Positions 55,505 through 55,954 of a stretch of DNA of 55,954 nucleotides are shown piece after piece. The stretch comes from Methanobacterium sp. (GTDB taxonomy: Archaea > Methanobacteriota > Methanobacteria > Methanobacteriales > Methanobacteriaceae): contig JACWMK010000010.1 of the NCBI GenBank assembly GCA_015661405.1, positions 1-55,954 of the forward strand, in the 5' to 3' direction. A program made the position numbers and the translations under genes. Each line of letters starts with the position of its first letter. Positions within the stretch are counted from its first letter, which is position 1. The notes below the pieces were generated by a model, which saw only the letters and a program-made list of their open reading frames with translations, made no database searches and was not told the DNA's origin.

Positions 55505-55954
55505 CTGAAGTTCCCCCTTTTATTTAAATTGCATTTATTTCTTCCTTTTATATGTTTTCTTAAATTTTTATAATAATATTTATGTACTGTATTTTAGTTT
55601 TTAAATATCTCATTTATTTAATCCTAAGTTATTTGGATTTGAATAATAATTTATATTCCATTTGATTAAATATCCTCTAAATATGGTTGAAAATTTGATA
55701 AATTAAATAAAATTAAATAAAAAGAGAGTTAATATTATTATAATGGGGATGGTTTTAATTTCCACTATTTCCATCCTCCTAAAAATAATAAATAAAAAAA
55801 AATTTTTTTAAATTAACCATTTTTTAAAGCTTTAGAGATTTTCGATTTACTATTTGATCTTTGATCATTTAAATTTTTTAGAAATTTGGAATTCGTGTTT
55901 TTAATCTGTTTAAATTGTTATAGGCAAATATTTATATAGTATTATGTTTATAGG
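55505..55954. other. AT-rich intergenic region at the window end
   Basis: Contains only the possible small peptide at 55703-55765. The last bases hold a TATA-like ATTTATATAG, probably a promoter for a gene beyond the window. Confidence 0.35.
55703..55765 (-). CDS. Possible 20-residue hydrophobic peptide
   Basis: A GTG start is preceded by AGGAGG with 9 bases between, the best ribosome-binding site in this stretch. The product would be [M]EIKTIPIIIILTLFLFNFI, a single hydrophobic helix. Such peptides can be translated but this could equally be chance in AT-rich DNA. Confidence 0.25.
   Translation of the reverse strand: MEIKTIPIIIILTLFLFNFI

Noticed and set aside
1..55954. tRNA, rRNA and CRISPR loci
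   Set aside because: No stretch showed a cloverleaf with conserved TTC loop, GC-rich ribosomal sequence, or regularly spaced identical repeats.

Overview
This window looks like a chromosomal segment of a mesophilic, pseudomurein-walled methanogen of the order Methanobacteriales, most likely a Methanobacterium. Pointers seen directly: very AT-rich DNA with archaeal TATA boxes and GGAGG/GGTGA ribosome-binding sites; a secreted protein with pseudomurein-binding repeats; a Mur-ligase/flippase pair; an archaeal-type FAD synthetase (RibL); a ThiN domain; NOG1, TldD and AMMECR1 housekeeping genes; and a large family of soluble multi-PAS histidine kinases of the kind that is expanded in Methanobacterium. 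The species is not claimed. No tRNA, rRNA or CRISPR array was seen.

Layout. 1-6.4 kb is an eroded accessory region: a MarR regulator with an ICMT-like methyltransferase, then scattered decayed minus-strand fragments (one recognisable as the nuclease end of a phage terminase large subunit) between small intact genes (YnfA, flavin reductase, zinc-ribbon membrane protein, EamA transporter). 6.7-11.9 kb is flavin-redox rich: a rubredoxin-FMN dehydrogenase fusion, then an ArsR-nitroreductase-flavodoxin-like operon with a clear operator palindrome, a dead epoxide hydrolase and a DUF998 membrane protein. 11.9-15.6 kb is a giant histidine kinase interrupted by one in-frame TGA. 15.8-29 kb is the conserved core: hisA, a MurT-like ligase, a flippase, ribL, a pseudomurein-binding transglutaminase, a ThiN-HIT fusion with a SIS isomerase, Hsp20/NOG1, AMMECR1/TldD and an ATP-cone protein. 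29-34 kb has a YhgE/Pip export permease and an alkylsulfatase. 34-55 kb is a histidine kinase array (five kinases, one of them frameshifted, one Rcp1-like response regulator, one dead 7TM sensor), broken up by a TrmB regulator, an orphan adenine methylase and a TetR-SRPBCC pair.

How it fits together. Three themes stand out. (1) Lineage-specific signalling: the kinases share a phytochrome-type H-box (SHDLQEP), exchange PAS/GAF modules, carry the same NEEL coiled-coil linker, lack membrane segments and are in visible birth-and-death turnover. (2) Cell-envelope synthesis and remodelling: MurT-like ligase, flippase, GlmS-like isomerase and pseudomurein-binding enzyme. (3) Small local regulons: MarR, ArsR, TetR and TrmB genes each have inverted repeats placed at their TATA box or predicted transcription start. 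The most striking is a 24-bp palindrome TAGTAGTT-N8-AACTACTA found twice around the promoter of the YhgE/Pip permease and once in the promoter of the TrmB gene 10 kb away, which suggests an undescribed small regulon.
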